Shown here: positions 9,478 to 19,183 of the stretch, one piece after another | How positions within the stretch are numbered: position 1 is the first letter of the stretch | Layout: each line of letters opens with the position of its first letter | From: Saccharothrix luteola | GTDB lineage: Bacteria > Actinomycetota > Actinomycetes > Mycobacteriales > Pseudonocardiaceae | Length of the DNA: 64,000 nt | Direction of reading: 5' to 3' | Assembly: GCF_020859565.1 (NCBI RefSeq) | Contig: NZ_JAJHUO010000017.1 | Location: forward strand, 62,001-126,000 | Position numbers and translations under genes: made by a program | Notes under the pieces: generated by a model | Databases searched by the model: none | Told to the model about the DNA's origin: nothing | What the model saw: the letters and a program-made list of their open reading frames with translations, nothing else

Positions 9478-10815
9478 TCACCCGCGCGTGCAGGCCAGGC
9501 GGTAGGCGGCGGCGCCGATCAGCTCCAGCGAGATCTGCAGGCGGTCCGGGCTCATGTTCTGCGCGATCGTGTCCTCGGGCGTGTGGTAGAGTGGCTCCAG
9601 CTCGTGCGGGCCGCCCTCGCCGCGCCAGCTGAAGTTCGCCGCGGCGATCTTGCGCTCGTGGAACGGCACGTGGTCGCTGCTGCCGCGCGGCACCGGGCCG
9701 TGCACCTGCGCGCCGTAACCCAGCCGTGCCGCGGCGGCGGAGACCTGGGCGGTGGTGGCGTTGTCGCCGCCGTCCACCGAGAGCAGCCAGTAGGCGGTGG
9801 CCGGGCCGTGGCTCGTGGCGACCATGTCGTTCTGGAACACGCCCGCGATGCGCGCCGCGTCCGCGTCGGCCAGCTGGTTCACGTAGTAGCGGGAGCCGAG
9901 CAGGCCCTGCTCCTCCGAACCCCACAACGCGAATCGCAGCGCCTTGTGCGTCGGCAGGTAGCGCAGCACGCGGGCCAGTTCGAGGGTCAGCACCGTGCCG
10001 CTGCCGTCGTCGTTCGCGCCGGGCGAGCCGGGCACGCTGTCGTAGTGCGCGGTCACCATGACCACGCCGTCGTCCCGGCCGGGGAACGTCGCCGGTCGTT
10101 CGGCGATGACGTTGTACGAGGTCAGGCCCGCGAGGTGGGTGGTGGAGACGGTCACCGCGACGGCGCCCGCCGCCCGCAGCCGCTCCACGTGCACCTGCGC
10201 GATGCCCAGCACCGGCACGGTGACGTTCGCGGTCAGCGTCGGGGAGAACGCGCCGGTCTTGCCCGCCGGCGGCGTCGACACCCGGCCGACCAGCACGGCC
10301 GCCGCGCCCAGCCGTGCCGCGTCCAGCACCGCCGTGGAGCCGGTCGGCACGTTCACCAGCAGCGCGACCTTCCCGGTCAGGTCGGCGGGCAGGGACGCGC
10401 CGTTGTCCAGGTCCACCACCGGGCCGCTCGCGGTCACGCCCAGCGCGCCGAAGCGGGACGCGCCCGCGTTCCAGGTGTCCGAGCCGACGGTCAGCGTGGA
10501 CAGGTACTTGTCCGGCACGGTGAACGGCTGCAACGTCACCTGGTAGCGCAGGTCGCGCAGCACGGAGGCGAGGTAGTCGCGGGCCCGGTGCTCGGACTCC
10601 GTGCCGCCGATGCGCTGGCCGATCCGCTCGCTGAGCACCCGCAGGTGCTCCATCGCCTTGCGCGCGCGCACCCGGCCCACCACCGGGTAGTCGCCCAGGA
10701 ACAGGTCGGGCTGCTCGGACGCGCCGGGCCGCTGCGCCCGTGCCGCCGGGTTCAGGCCGAGCGTCACCGCCCCGGCCACGGCCGCGGCACCGGTCAGGAG
10801 TGAACGTCTGCGCAT
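9478..10815 (-). CDS. Secreted M28-family zinc aminopeptidase/carboxypeptidase
   Basis: The 445-aa exported metallopeptidase has a Tat-like signal (MRRRSLLTG followed by an alanine-rich stretch) and an AQR cleavage region near 30. A PA (protease-associated) domain is inserted before the catalytic core. Co-catalytic zinc ligands and the catalytic Glu are visible: TAHYDSVPG (His), GANDDGSG (Asp), WGSEEQGLLGS (Glu pair), FQNDMV (Asp) and LYHTPEDT (His). These match Streptomyces-type aminopeptidases, which release N-terminal residues from peptides outside the cell. The ATG at 10815 is chosen over the upstream codon at 10842 because it places the twin arginines at the N-terminus. Confidence 0.92.
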   Translation of the reverse strand: MRRRSLLTGAAAVAGAVTLGLNPAARAQRPGASEQPDLFLGDYPVVGRVRARKAMEHLRVLSERIGQRIGGTESEHRARDYLASVLRDLRYQVTLQPFTVPDKYLSTLTVGSDTWNAGASRFGALGVTASGPVVDLDNGASLPADLTGKVALLVNVPTGSTAVLDAARLGAAAVLVGRVSTPPAGKTGAFSPTLTANVTVPVLGIAQVHVERLRAAGAVAVTVSTTHLAGLTSYNVIAERPATFPGRDDGVVMVTAHYDSVPGSPGANDDGSGTVLTLELARVLRYLPTHKALRFALWGSEEQGLLGSRYYVNQLADADAARIAGVFQNDMVATSHGPATAYWLLSVDGGDNATTAQVSAAAARLGYGAQVHGPVPRGSSDHVPFHERKIAAANFSWRGEGGPHELEPLYHTPEDTIAQNMSPDRLQISLELIGAAAYRLACTRG

Positions 10816-10953
10816 GTGCGGACCCCCAAGCTCGTAGATCACCCGAACCTAGGCAGGGGTCCGACCCCCTACAAGAGTCCTGTCGGAGGACACCCCTCGT
10901 CCAACGGAACCACGACGATCAGCGCTTACGCCAGCGCACCGGACGAGATACGC

Positions 10954-10991
10954 GAGCGTTGAACTCGGGGGTCCTGAACGTAGGACACGCG
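10954..10991. repeat. 38-bp dispersed repeat (copy A)
   Basis: The segment from GAGCGTTGAACTCGGGGG to GTAGGACACGCG differs by one base from 57962-57999, where further 22-bp iterations follow. Here a weaker variant unit (about 10992-11015) follows. It sits in the 209-bp gap between the peptidase start (10815) and the PH-protein stop (11025), the border between an accessory island and the riboflavin operon. No gene is seen in that gap. Confidence 0.85.
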
Positions 10992-11024
10992 GGTCCTGAG
11001 GGTTCGACACGCGCGGGCGGTGAG

Positions 11025-11474
11025 CTAGCGGGTAGCGGCTTTGTGCAGGTCGCGGAGGGCGCGGACGGCGGCGACGGCGTGGTCCCGGTCCACCGCCTGG
11101 ACGGCCATGATCGACACGTACTCGTCGTCCGGCAGCTCCAGTCGCGCCCACGACGCGCCGTCCGGGAACGACACGTGCAGCACCTCCGGCCAGCTGAAGC
11201 GGTGCGCCGTCACCACGTTGCGCACCTCGACGCCCTCGGCGTCGGCCCGCACGCGCGGCCTGGTCAGCAGCAACATGCCGCACGCCAGCAGCACACCCAG
11301 GAAGATCATCGCCACCTGGTCGGACGTCCGGAAGATCACGCCGGTCGGTGTGTCGCCCAGCAGCAACCCGACCACGGTGAACACCGCGACCAGGAACACC
11401 GCGCTGGCCCAGGCGACCACGCGGATCTTCTTCGGGCGGAACTCGACCACGTCGACGGCCACGGCGGTCCTCAC
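11025..11474 (-). CDS. Membrane-anchored PH-domain protein (ribH-linked)
   Basis: This 149-aa protein has two membrane segments (AWASAVFLVAVFTVVGLLLG and VAMIFLGVLLACGMLLL, within about 18-70) and a C-terminal bacterial PH-like domain (about 75-145, with ADAEGVEVRNVV and HRFSWPEVLHVSFP). The same protein follows ribH in many actinobacteria (Rv1417 in M. tuberculosis, from memory). Its function is unknown; a membrane scaffold role is possible. The GTG start overlaps the ribH stop as GTGA (11471-11474), so it is coupled to the riboflavin operon. An accessory role in flavin metabolism is inferred from this position only. Confidence 0.85.
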   Translation of the reverse strand: MRTAVAVDVVEFRPKKIRVVAWASAVFLVAVFTVVGLLLGDTPTGVIFRTSDQVAMIFLGVLLACGMLLLTRPRVRADAEGVEVRNVVTAHRFSWPEVLHVSFPDGASWARLELPDDEYVSIMAVQAVDRDHAVAAVRALRDLHKAATR

Positions 11475-11946
11475 GATCCGGCTCGCAGCCCGCGCAGCAC
11501 GACCGCCGTGTCCAACGCCGCCACGCACGCCTCGAAGCCCTTGTCCTCCACCGAGTCCGGGAACCCCGCGCGGGCCAGCGCCTGGTCCTCGTCGTTGGTG
11601 GTCAGCACGCCGTTGCCGATCGGCGTCGACGAGTCCAGCGCGACCCGGGTCAGCCCGGCGGTCACGGCGTCGCACACGTACTCGAAGTGCGGCGTGCCGC
11701 CCCGGATCACCACTCCCAGCGCCACCACCGCGTCGTGCGTGCGGGCCAGTTCCTGCGCCACCACCGGCAGCTCCACCGCGCCGGCCACCCGCACCACCGT
11801 CGGCGACGCGACACCGGCCTTCGCCGCCGCGGCCAACGCCCGCTCGACCAGGTTGTCGGTGATCTTCGTGTGCCACCGCGTGGCCACGACGCCCAGCGTC
11901 AGCCCCGCCGCGTCGGGGACGACGTCCTCGGGTCGCCCTTCGCCGC

Positions 11947-11950
<4 letters not shown>
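11471..11950 (-). CDS. ribH: 6,7-dimethyl-8-ribityllumazine synthase
   Basis: RibH condenses the pyrimidine product of the RibD arm with 3,4-dihydroxy-2-butanone 4-phosphate from RibBA to give lumazine. The protein is 159 aa, normal length. Motifs are VATRWHTKITDNLVERA, RVAGAVELPVVAQ, ALGVVIRGGTPHFEYVCD (with the active-site His) and PIGNGVLTT. The ATG at 11950 has a strong GGAGGGAGC Shine-Dalgarno and overlaps the ribBA stop (ATGA). It lies near the end of the rpe-ribD-ribE-ribBA-ribH operon. Confidence 0.97.
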
Positions 11951-13217
<1,267 letters not shown>

Positions 13218-13221
<4 letters not shown>

Positions 13222-13856
13222 CGGGCCTCCTCGGCGCGCAGGTGGGGCAGCGCGAGCCGCTCGACGTACTTCGCGATCACGTCCACCTCCAGGTTGACGT
13301 GGTCGCCCGGCGCCCGCCGGCCGAGGGTGGTGAGCTCCAACGTCGTCGGGATCAGGCTCACCGTGAACTCGTGGCTGAACCCGGCGGTCGCCTCGTCGAC
13401 GGCGGACACCGACACCACGGTCAGCGACACGCCGTCCACCGTGATCGAGCCCTTCTCCACCACGTACCGGGCCAGGGCGGGCGGCAGGCCGATGTGCACG
13501 ACCTCCCAGTGCTCGGCCTTCTCCCTGGCCAGCACCACCCCGGTGCCGTCGACGTGGCCCTGCACGATGTGGCCGCCCAGGCGCTGGCCGACGGCGGCGG
13601 CGCGCTCCAGGTTGACCCGGTCGCCCCCGGCGATCTTGGCCAGGCTGCTGCGGGTCAGCGTCTCGCGCATCACGTCCGCGGTGAACGCGCCGTCGGCGAC
13701 GTCCACCACGGTGAGGCACACACCGTTGACCGCTATCGAATCGCCGTGCTTCGCGTCGCTGGTCACCAACGGACCCGCGATGGTGACGCGGGCCGCGTCC
13801 GGCAGGTCGGCGACGGCGACGACCTCACCCAACTCCTCGACGATCCCGGTGAACAC
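13218..13856 (-). CDS. ribE: Riboflavin synthase alpha subunit
   Basis: Riboflavin synthase dismutates two lumazine molecules into riboflavin and the pyrimidine precursor. The 212-aa protein has the typical two lumazine-binding repeats (MFTGIVEELGEV start; second repeat from about residue 98, LGGHIVQGHVDGTG). The internal motif SIAVNGVCLTVV and its second copy TVDGVSLTVVSV confirm the tandem duplication. The ATG at 13856 is 9 bp after the ribD stop. It is also called ribC in some actinobacteria. Confidence 0.96.
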
Positions 13857-13865
13857 CGTTCCTCC

Positions 13866-14879
13866 TCAACGCGCGGGGACTGCGGAGACCCGCACGTCCG
13901 GCCCGCACATACTGACTTGCTCCACGACCAATCCCACAGCGTCGGTGACGGTCGACACCCCCGCGTCCCGCAACGCCTGCGGACCGTCGCCCAGGAATTT
14001 CGGGGCGAGGTAGGCGAGCACGCGGTCGACGCGGTCGGCCGCCACGAACGCACCCGCCAGGGTAGGCCCGCCCTCCAGCAGCACGTCGACCACGCCCCGC
14101 GAGGCCAACGCGCCGAGCACAACGTCCGGGTCGTGCGTCCGCAGGTGCATCGTCTCCGCCTCGTCGTCCAGCACTCGGGCCCCCGGCGGCAGGTCGCCCT
14201 TCCCGACGACGACCCGCAACGGCTGCCCGACCCCATCCTGCCCCGGACGCGCGGTCCGCGCGGTCAATCTCGGGTCATCGGTGCGGACCGTGCCGGTACC
14301 CACCACGATCGCGTCCACCACCGCGCGGAACTCGTGCACCTCGGCCCGCGACTCCGCCGAGCTGATCCAGCGGCTCGTGCCGTCGCCCGCCGCCACCCGC
14401 CCGTCGAGGCTGGCGGCGTACTTCCAGGTCACGTGGGGTCGCCCGGTCCGCGCGTAGTGCAACCAGGCCCGCAACGGACCCCGCCGCACGGCCTCGCCGG
14501 CCACCCCGTCCTCGACGAGGACCCCCGCCTCCCGCAGCACCGCGGCCCCACCGGCCGCCTTCGGATTGGGATCCGCCACCGCGAACACCACCCGCGCCAC
14601 CCCGGCCGCGAGCAACGCCCCGGTGCACGGCGGAGTCCGCCCGTGGTGGGCGCACGGCTCCAACGTCACCACGGCCGTGCCGCCGCGGGCCGACCCACCC
14701 GCCTCCGCCAACGCCACCACTTCGGCGTGCGCGCCACCCGGCGGCCGGGTGGCGCCGACACCGACCACCTGCCCGCCCGCGTCCAAGATCACACAACCCA
14801 CCGGCGGATTCGGACTGGTCGTGCCCCGCACCCGCTCGCTCGCCGCGACGGCCAGCGCCATCGCCTCGTCCACGTTCAC
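13866..14879 (-). CDS. ribD: Bifunctional deaminase/reductase RibD
   Basis: RibD deaminates and then reduces the pyrimidine intermediate made from GTP. In this 337-aa protein the N-terminal deaminase holds the zinc site HAE (51-53) with C76 and C85 (EPCAHHGRTPPCTGAL). The C-terminal reductase (about 150-337) has the TWKYAASLDGRVAAGDG start and the LLEGGPTLAGAF NADPH loop. The GTG start at 14879 overlaps the rpe stop (GTGA). Both domains look complete. Confidence 0.96.
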   Translation of the reverse strand: MNVDEAMALAVAASERVRGTTSPNPPVGCVILDAGGQVVGVGATRPPGGAHAEVVALAEAGGSARGGTAVVTLEPCAHHGRTPPCTGALLAAGVARVVFAVADPNPKAAGGAAVLREAGVLVEDGVAGEAVRRGPLRAWLHYARTGRPHVTWKYAASLDGRVAAGDGTSRWISSAESRAEVHEFRAVVDAIVVGTGTVRTDDPRLTARTARPGQDGVGQPLRVVVGKGDLPPGARVLDDEAETMHLRTHDPDVVLGALASRGVVDVLLEGGPTLAGAFVAADRVDRVLAYLAPKFLGDGPQALRDAGVSTVTDAVGLVVEQVSMCGPDVRVSAVPAR

Positions 14880-15526
14880 CGCGCGCGCGTCGCCTGCTCG
14901 CGCAGCCGCTCCAGCGCCGCACCGGGGTCGGCCGCGTCGTACACCGCCGACCCGGCCACGAAGCAGTCCACACCGGCCTCGGCCGCCTGCTCGATCGTGT
15001 CCGCGTTGATGCCGCCGTCGATCTCGACCACCAGCCGGAGGTGCCCGGTGTCGACCAACCGCCGCGCCACCCGGACCTTGTCCAACACCTCGGCCATGAA
15101 CGACTGCCCGCCGAACCCCGGCTCCACCGACATGATCAGCAACGTGTCGTAGTGCTTCAACACGTCCACGTGCGGCTCCAGCGCCGTGCCCGGCTTCAAC
15201 GACAACCCGGCCTTCGCACCCGCCGCACGCAGGTTCTTCGCCAACGCCACCGGATCACCGGCCGCCTCCACGTGCACGGTCACGTTGTACGCGCCCGCCT
15301 CCGCGTACCCGATGGCCCAGCGGTCCGGGTCGTCGATCATCAGGTGGCAGTCGAGCGGCAGGTCGGTCGCCTTGCGCAACGACTTCACCACCGGCAGCCC
15401 GATGGTCAGGTTGGGCACGAAGTGCGCGTCCATGACGTCCACGTGCAGCCAGTCGGCCGACGGCACGGCGGCGGCCTCGTCGGCGAGTCGGGCGAAATCG
15501 GCGGACAGGATGCTCGGGGCGATCAT
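14876..15526 (-). CDS. rpe: Ribulose-phosphate 3-epimerase
   Basis: Rpe interconverts ribulose 5-phosphate and xylulose 5-phosphate in the pentose phosphate pathway. It is 216 aa, with the TIM-barrel motifs HVDVMDAHFVPN (H28, D30, M32, D33), CHLMI (H61), SVEPGFGGQSF and EIDGGI. The ATG at 15526 fits the usual MIAPSIL start; upstream extensions lack support. It heads the riboflavin operon, as in mycobacteria, where its substrate is also the RibBA precursor. No FMN riboswitch is visible upstream or inside the operon. Confidence 0.96.
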   Translation of the reverse strand: MIAPSILSADFARLADEAAAVPSADWLHVDVMDAHFVPNLTIGLPVVKSLRKATDLPLDCHLMIDDPDRWAIGYAEAGAYNVTVHVEAAGDPVALAKNLRAAGAKAGLSLKPGTALEPHVDVLKHYDTLLIMSVEPGFGGQSFMAEVLDKVRVARRLVDTGHLRLVVEIDGGINADTIEQAAEAGVDCFVAGSAVYDAADPGAALERLREQATRAR

Positions 15527-15693
15527 CGGCTGGTGGACCACGGGTGCCGAGTCTAGGCTTCCACGATTGCCCGGATCTGGCCGGGAGCCGTATTTCACCC
15601 TCCGCTTTTCCGACTACTCACGCGGGTAGTTCCCTAGCCGCTGTGCCTGCCATAACGTGCACACCGGGGGGCTGCAACTGGGGAGCACTGGGG

Positions 15694-16332
15694 ATGAATG
15701 CCGAATTCCGACACAAGATCGCACTGATCACCGGGGCCTGTTCACCGCTCGGCGCCGAGGTGGTCGAGTCGCTGGCCAGGCAGGGCGCGCTGGTCGCGGC
15801 CGTCGACAGCGACGGCGCGAGACTCGCCGACCTGGTCGAACGCCTCCACGCACAGGGCCTGCGGATCGCCGGCAGGCAGATCGACGTCACGTCCAGCGCG
15901 GCCGTCGACGCCCTCGTCGACCAGGTGGAACGGGAGTTCGGCGCCATCGACGCCCTGGTCGCCACGGCAGGCGCACTGCGCCCCGGCCCGGCCCTCTCGA
16001 TCACCGACGACGACTGGTCGCACACCTTCGCGGTCAACGTGGACGGCGTGTTCAACGTCTCGCGCGCCGTCGCCACCAGAATGGTCGACCGGGGCAGGGG
16101 CACGATCGTCATGGCGCCCGCCCACGTGATCGCCGTGCCGAGATCGGGCATCGCCGCCTACGCCGCATCACGCGCCGCAGCCATCGCCTACACAGAGTGC
16201 CTGGCCGTCGAAGTAGCACCACACGGCGTCCACTGCGCCGTTGTAGCACCCGCCGACGTCCGCCGTGTCGCCGACGAAGTCAGGTTCCTCCTCGCCGACA
16301 CCTCCCCCATCTCCAACGCCGTCGGCGCCTGA
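15694..16332 (+). CDS. EntA/DhbA-like SDR with degenerate active site
   Basis: The 212-aa Rossmann protein resembles 2,3-dihydrodihydroxybenzoate dehydrogenases (IDVTSSAAV, GAIDALVATAGAL, DDDWSHTFAVNVDGVFNV, VPRSGIAAYAASR). Key residues differ from active SDRs. The cofactor loop TGACSPLG (13-20) has Pro where TGxxxGxG needs its middle Gly. The active-site Ser position (Y minus 13) is Ala143. The YxxxK lysine is Arg160; Tyr156 remains. The C-terminus is short, ending soon after the PAD motif. It may bind a ligand without catalysis, or be decaying. It is divergent from rpe and convergent with the LAL regulator; no siderophore genes are adjacent. The ATG at 15694 follows GGGGAGCAC. Confidence 0.82.
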   Translation: MNAEFRHKIALITGACSPLGAEVVESLARQGALVAAVDSDGARLADLVERLHAQGLRIAGRQIDVTSSAAVDALVDQVEREFGAIDALVATAGALRPGPALSITDDDWSHTFAVNVDGVFNVSRAVATRMVDRGRGTIVMAPAHVIAVPRSGIAAYAASRAAAIAYTECLAVEVAPHGVHCAVVAPADVRRVADEVRFLLADTSPISNAVGA

Positions 16333-16374
16333 ACCAAACATCCACAACGGACCCGGAACCACCCCGCAGAGGCC

Positions 16375-16500
16375 CGATTTGACATGGGTTCGGGTGCTTT
16401 AGGCTGGTCGAAGCCGGCAGGCCCGGCGGGGAAAAGCGTCCCGCCGGGCCTGCCGGCTTTGGCCTGCCTGGAGTGCCCGTAAGGGCCCCATGTCAAATCG
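16375..16500. repeat. 126-nt nested inverted repeat / long hairpin element
   Basis: Outer 14-bp arms (16375-16388, 16487-16500) and an inner perfect 20-bp stem (16411-16430, 16440-16459) with loop GAAAAGCGT enclose flanks that also pair. In the middle section most differences between the arms are T.G or G.T, which stay paired as G.U in plus-strand RNA but become A.C mismatches in minus-strand RNA. It lies between the converging SDR and LAL genes, so it could terminate both, be an RNA element, or be a small non-autonomous mobile repeat. The rest of the 244-bp gap holds nothing else recognised. Confidence 0.8.
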
Positions 16501-16576
16501 AGCCGGGCTTGAGCGTGACCATCGGACCAAACCCGGGCAGTCACACCGAACCGGACCTACAGCGTGCCCCGGCCCC

Positions 16577-19147
16577 TCACACCGTCGACGTCGTCTCCGC
16601 ACTCGCCTGCTCGTGCGCCAACCGCGCCAACTCCACCCGCGAACTGATCCCGAGCTTCCTGAAGATCCCCCGCAGGTGGTAGTTCACCGTGTGCGGCGAC
16701 ACGAACAACTGCTTCGCCACCTGCCTGTTGGTCAACCCGGCCCCCACCAACCGGGCTATGTCCCGCTCCGCCCCGGACAACAACCGCCACCCCTCCACAA
16801 CACCCCCGACACCCACACCCCCACCACCCGACCCCACACCCCCACGTAACCGGGCCAACTCACCATCCGCCCCCATCCGCTCGAAGATCCGCGACGCCAC
16901 CGTCGTGTGCGCCGAAGCCCGAACCACCTCACCGGCCTCCACCAACACCTCCGCGAGGTCCTCGTTCGCGTTCGCCCGCGCCCACGGATGCCGATGCCGC
17001 TCCGCCGCCTCCCGCAACCGCTCCGCGTCCCGCTCCACCAACGCCCGCGCGTGCCCGGCCGCCACCGACACCGTCGCGAACCCCGGGTTCTCGGCCGCCA
17101 GCCGCTCGGCCGCGCCGACCACCTCCCCCGCCAGCCCGCTGTCCCCCACCGCCGAAGCCTGCCGCACCAACCACGACGCGGCACCCGGCTCCTCGATCAA
17201 CATCCGCCGCGCACCGACGGGGTCGTCCATCCGCTCACGCGCCAACTCGGCGGCCCGCTCCGCCCCACCCCGGGCGTGCGCCAACAACAACTCCACCCAG
17301 TCGTACTGCCCCGAGTGCAACACCGCCTCACCGGCCGCCAGCTCCGCCCGGTACCGACGCACGTGCTCGGTCGCCGCCACGACGTCACCCCGGTACAGCG
17401 CCACCGTCGCCAACACCGTCGACGCGAGCGGCACCAGGATCCGCAGCCCGCGGTCCCGCGCGCTCGACAGCCCGCGCCGCGCCGCCGCCAGCGCCCGGTC
17501 CAACTCCCCCGCCTGGACCAGCACCCTGGCCCGCGCGATCGTCCGGGCGGTCGGCGCACCCGCCTTCAGGGCCTCGTCGACACAAGCCACCCCGCCGCAC
17601 ACCGCCCCGCCGCACCCCGCCTCACCACAAGCCGCGTCGGAGTCCGCCCCGTCGCGCACCCACTTCTCCGCCTGCTCGAACTCGCCCAACGCCGACAGCT
17701 TCAACGCGAACGACACCGCCGACTGCGACTGCCACCACGCCGTGGGCCGGTCGAGCTCCCAGCGGGTCGACTCACGCCCCCAGTACATGGCCTCGGCGAG
17801 CTTCCCGGCGTTCCACTCCAGGCACGAGTGGACCGTCGCCGCCATCACCACGTCCGCGTCCGCGGGCTCCCGGTCCCGCGTCGTCAACACCGACAACGCG
17901 TGCGCGCCCGCCCGGCTCCCCGTGGCGAAGTACAGCGACAGCAACCGCCCGGCCTCCGCGAGCCGCCGCAACGGCGCGGGCACACCCGGCGTGGTCAGCA
18001 CCTGCTCCATCTCGGAGACCGCGTCGGCGGGCCGTCCGTCCGCCAGCAGGATCCCCGCCAGCACGAGGTGCAGCTCCGCCGCCGCGCCGGCGGGCACCCC
18101 ACCGGTCAGGCTCTGCCTCGCCAGCGCGATGGCGGAGCCGAGCTTGCCGTTGGCGGCCAACGACCGCACCCCGCTCACCGCGACCGCGCCCTGCGCCTCG
18201 TCCTCCTCGCTCCACTTCCCGGGAGCCTCGCCCACCTCGGCCGACCTCGTGCGCAACGCCTCCGCGTCGTGCCGCAGGGCGTGCCGCACCGACCCGGGCA
18301 TCGAGTCGACCACGGCCCGCCACACCAGGTCGGACGCGAACTCCAGCCGCTCGTCGACGCACGCCACCAGCCCGGAGGCCAGCACCTCGTCCACCGCGAG
18401 CAGCAACGCGCCGGTGGTCTCGTCCATCATTGCGGCCACGTCCTGGAGCAGGAACGACTTGCCGATCACGGCCGCGACCCGCACCACCTGGCCGGCCTTG
18501 GGCGACATCGCGTCGACCTGACCGCGCAGCACGGCCCCGACCCGGCGCGGCAGCCACCCGCCACGCGGCCGGGCCACGCCGTCGCGCACGTCGAGCCGCC
18601 CCTCTTCCCTCAAGCCCTCCACGAGTTCGGCGACCAGGCGCGGGTTGCCGCCCGCGCCCGCCGTGAACGAGGCCAGGTCGGGGTGCGGCACCGCGTCCAC
18701 CAGGTCGGTGACCATCCGCTCGACCGCGTCGTCGTCGAGCGGCGCGAGCGGGAGCACCTCCCCGTGCCGGCTCAGCGCGTCCCGGACCTCCGCGGCGTCA
18801 CCGCACATCGCCGCCAACACCGAGACGGACCGGTCCCCGCCGGCTGCCCGCGCCAACTCCAGCAACGCCGCCGGGTCTTCGTGCGCCTCGTCCACCGCGA
18901 TCAACACCGGCACCCGATCGATTCCCATCCGATCGAGTGCCGCCGTCACGTCGGTCGACTCCGCCAACCGGCCACCCGGAACGGGCACCACGGCGTAACC
19001 CCGGTCGCGGGCGGCGGCAACCGCCTCGCGCAACAGGGACGTCTTTCCGGAGCACGGCGGGCCGTCGATGACCAGCAGGCCACCGGGCGTGGACAGGAAG
19101 CGGAGAACCGAAGCCCATTCACGATCCCGGCCGTACAATTTCGACAC
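16577..19147 (-). CDS. LAL-type LuxR family regulator with AAA ATPase domain
   Basis: This 856-aa giant regulator has an N-terminal AAA/NACHT-like ATPase with Walker A GPPCSGKTS (29-37) and Walker B-like IAVDEAHED (near 85-93). A long helical, TPR-like middle is followed by a C-terminal LuxR HTH in the last ~65 residues (ERDIARLVGAGLTNRQVAKQ and SPHTVNYHLRGIFRKLGI). Such LALs usually act as pathway-specific activators, often in specialised metabolism. A cysteine/alanine-rich stretch (DAACGEAGCGGAVCGGVAC) near 490 is unusual. The GTG at 19147 is preferred; TTG at 19153 is possible. No biosynthetic cluster is present, so the target is unclear; the degenerate SDR and the flavoprotein are the nearest candidates. 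Confidence 0.88.
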   Translation of the reverse strand: MSKLYGRDREWASVLRFLSTPGGLLVIDGPPCSGKTSLLREAVAAARDRGYAVVPVPGGRLAESTDVTAALDRMGIDRVPVLIAVDEAHEDPAALLELARAAGGDRSVSVLAAMCGDAAEVRDALSRHGEVLPLAPLDDDAVERMVTDLVDAVPHPDLASFTAGAGGNPRLVAELVEGLREEGRLDVRDGVARPRGGWLPRRVGAVLRGQVDAMSPKAGQVVRVAAVIGKSFLLQDVAAMMDETTGALLLAVDEVLASGLVACVDERLEFASDLVWRAVVDSMPGSVRHALRHDAEALRTRSAEVGEAPGKWSEEDEAQGAVAVSGVRSLAANGKLGSAIALARQSLTGGVPAGAAAELHLVLAGILLADGRPADAVSEMEQVLTTPGVPAPLRRLAEAGRLLSLYFATGSRAGAHALSVLTTRDREPADADVVMAATVHSCLEWNAGKLAEAMYWGRESTRWELDRPTAWWQSQSAVSFALKLSALGEFEQAEKWVRDGADSDAACGEAGCGGAVCGGVACVDEALKAGAPTARTIARARVLVQAGELDRALAAARRGLSSARDRGLRILVPLASTVLATVALYRGDVVAATEHVRRYRAELAAGEAVLHSGQYDWVELLLAHARGGAERAAELARERMDDPVGARRMLIEEPGAASWLVRQASAVGDSGLAGEVVGAAERLAAENPGFATVSVAAGHARALVERDAERLREAAERHRHPWARANANEDLAEVLVEAGEVVRASAHTTVASRIFERMGADGELARLRGGVGSGGGGVGVGGVVEGWRLLSGAERDIARLVGAGLTNRQVAKQLFVSPHTVNYHLRGIFRKLGISSRVELARLAHEQASAETTSTV

Positions 19148-19183
19148 AATCAAGACTGCTACGCATCTCGACTGGCTGTCAAT

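Noticed and set aside
15527..15693. A possible FMN riboswitch before the riboflavin operon or SDR
   Set aside because: No RFN-like conserved helices were seen in the 167-bp gap.
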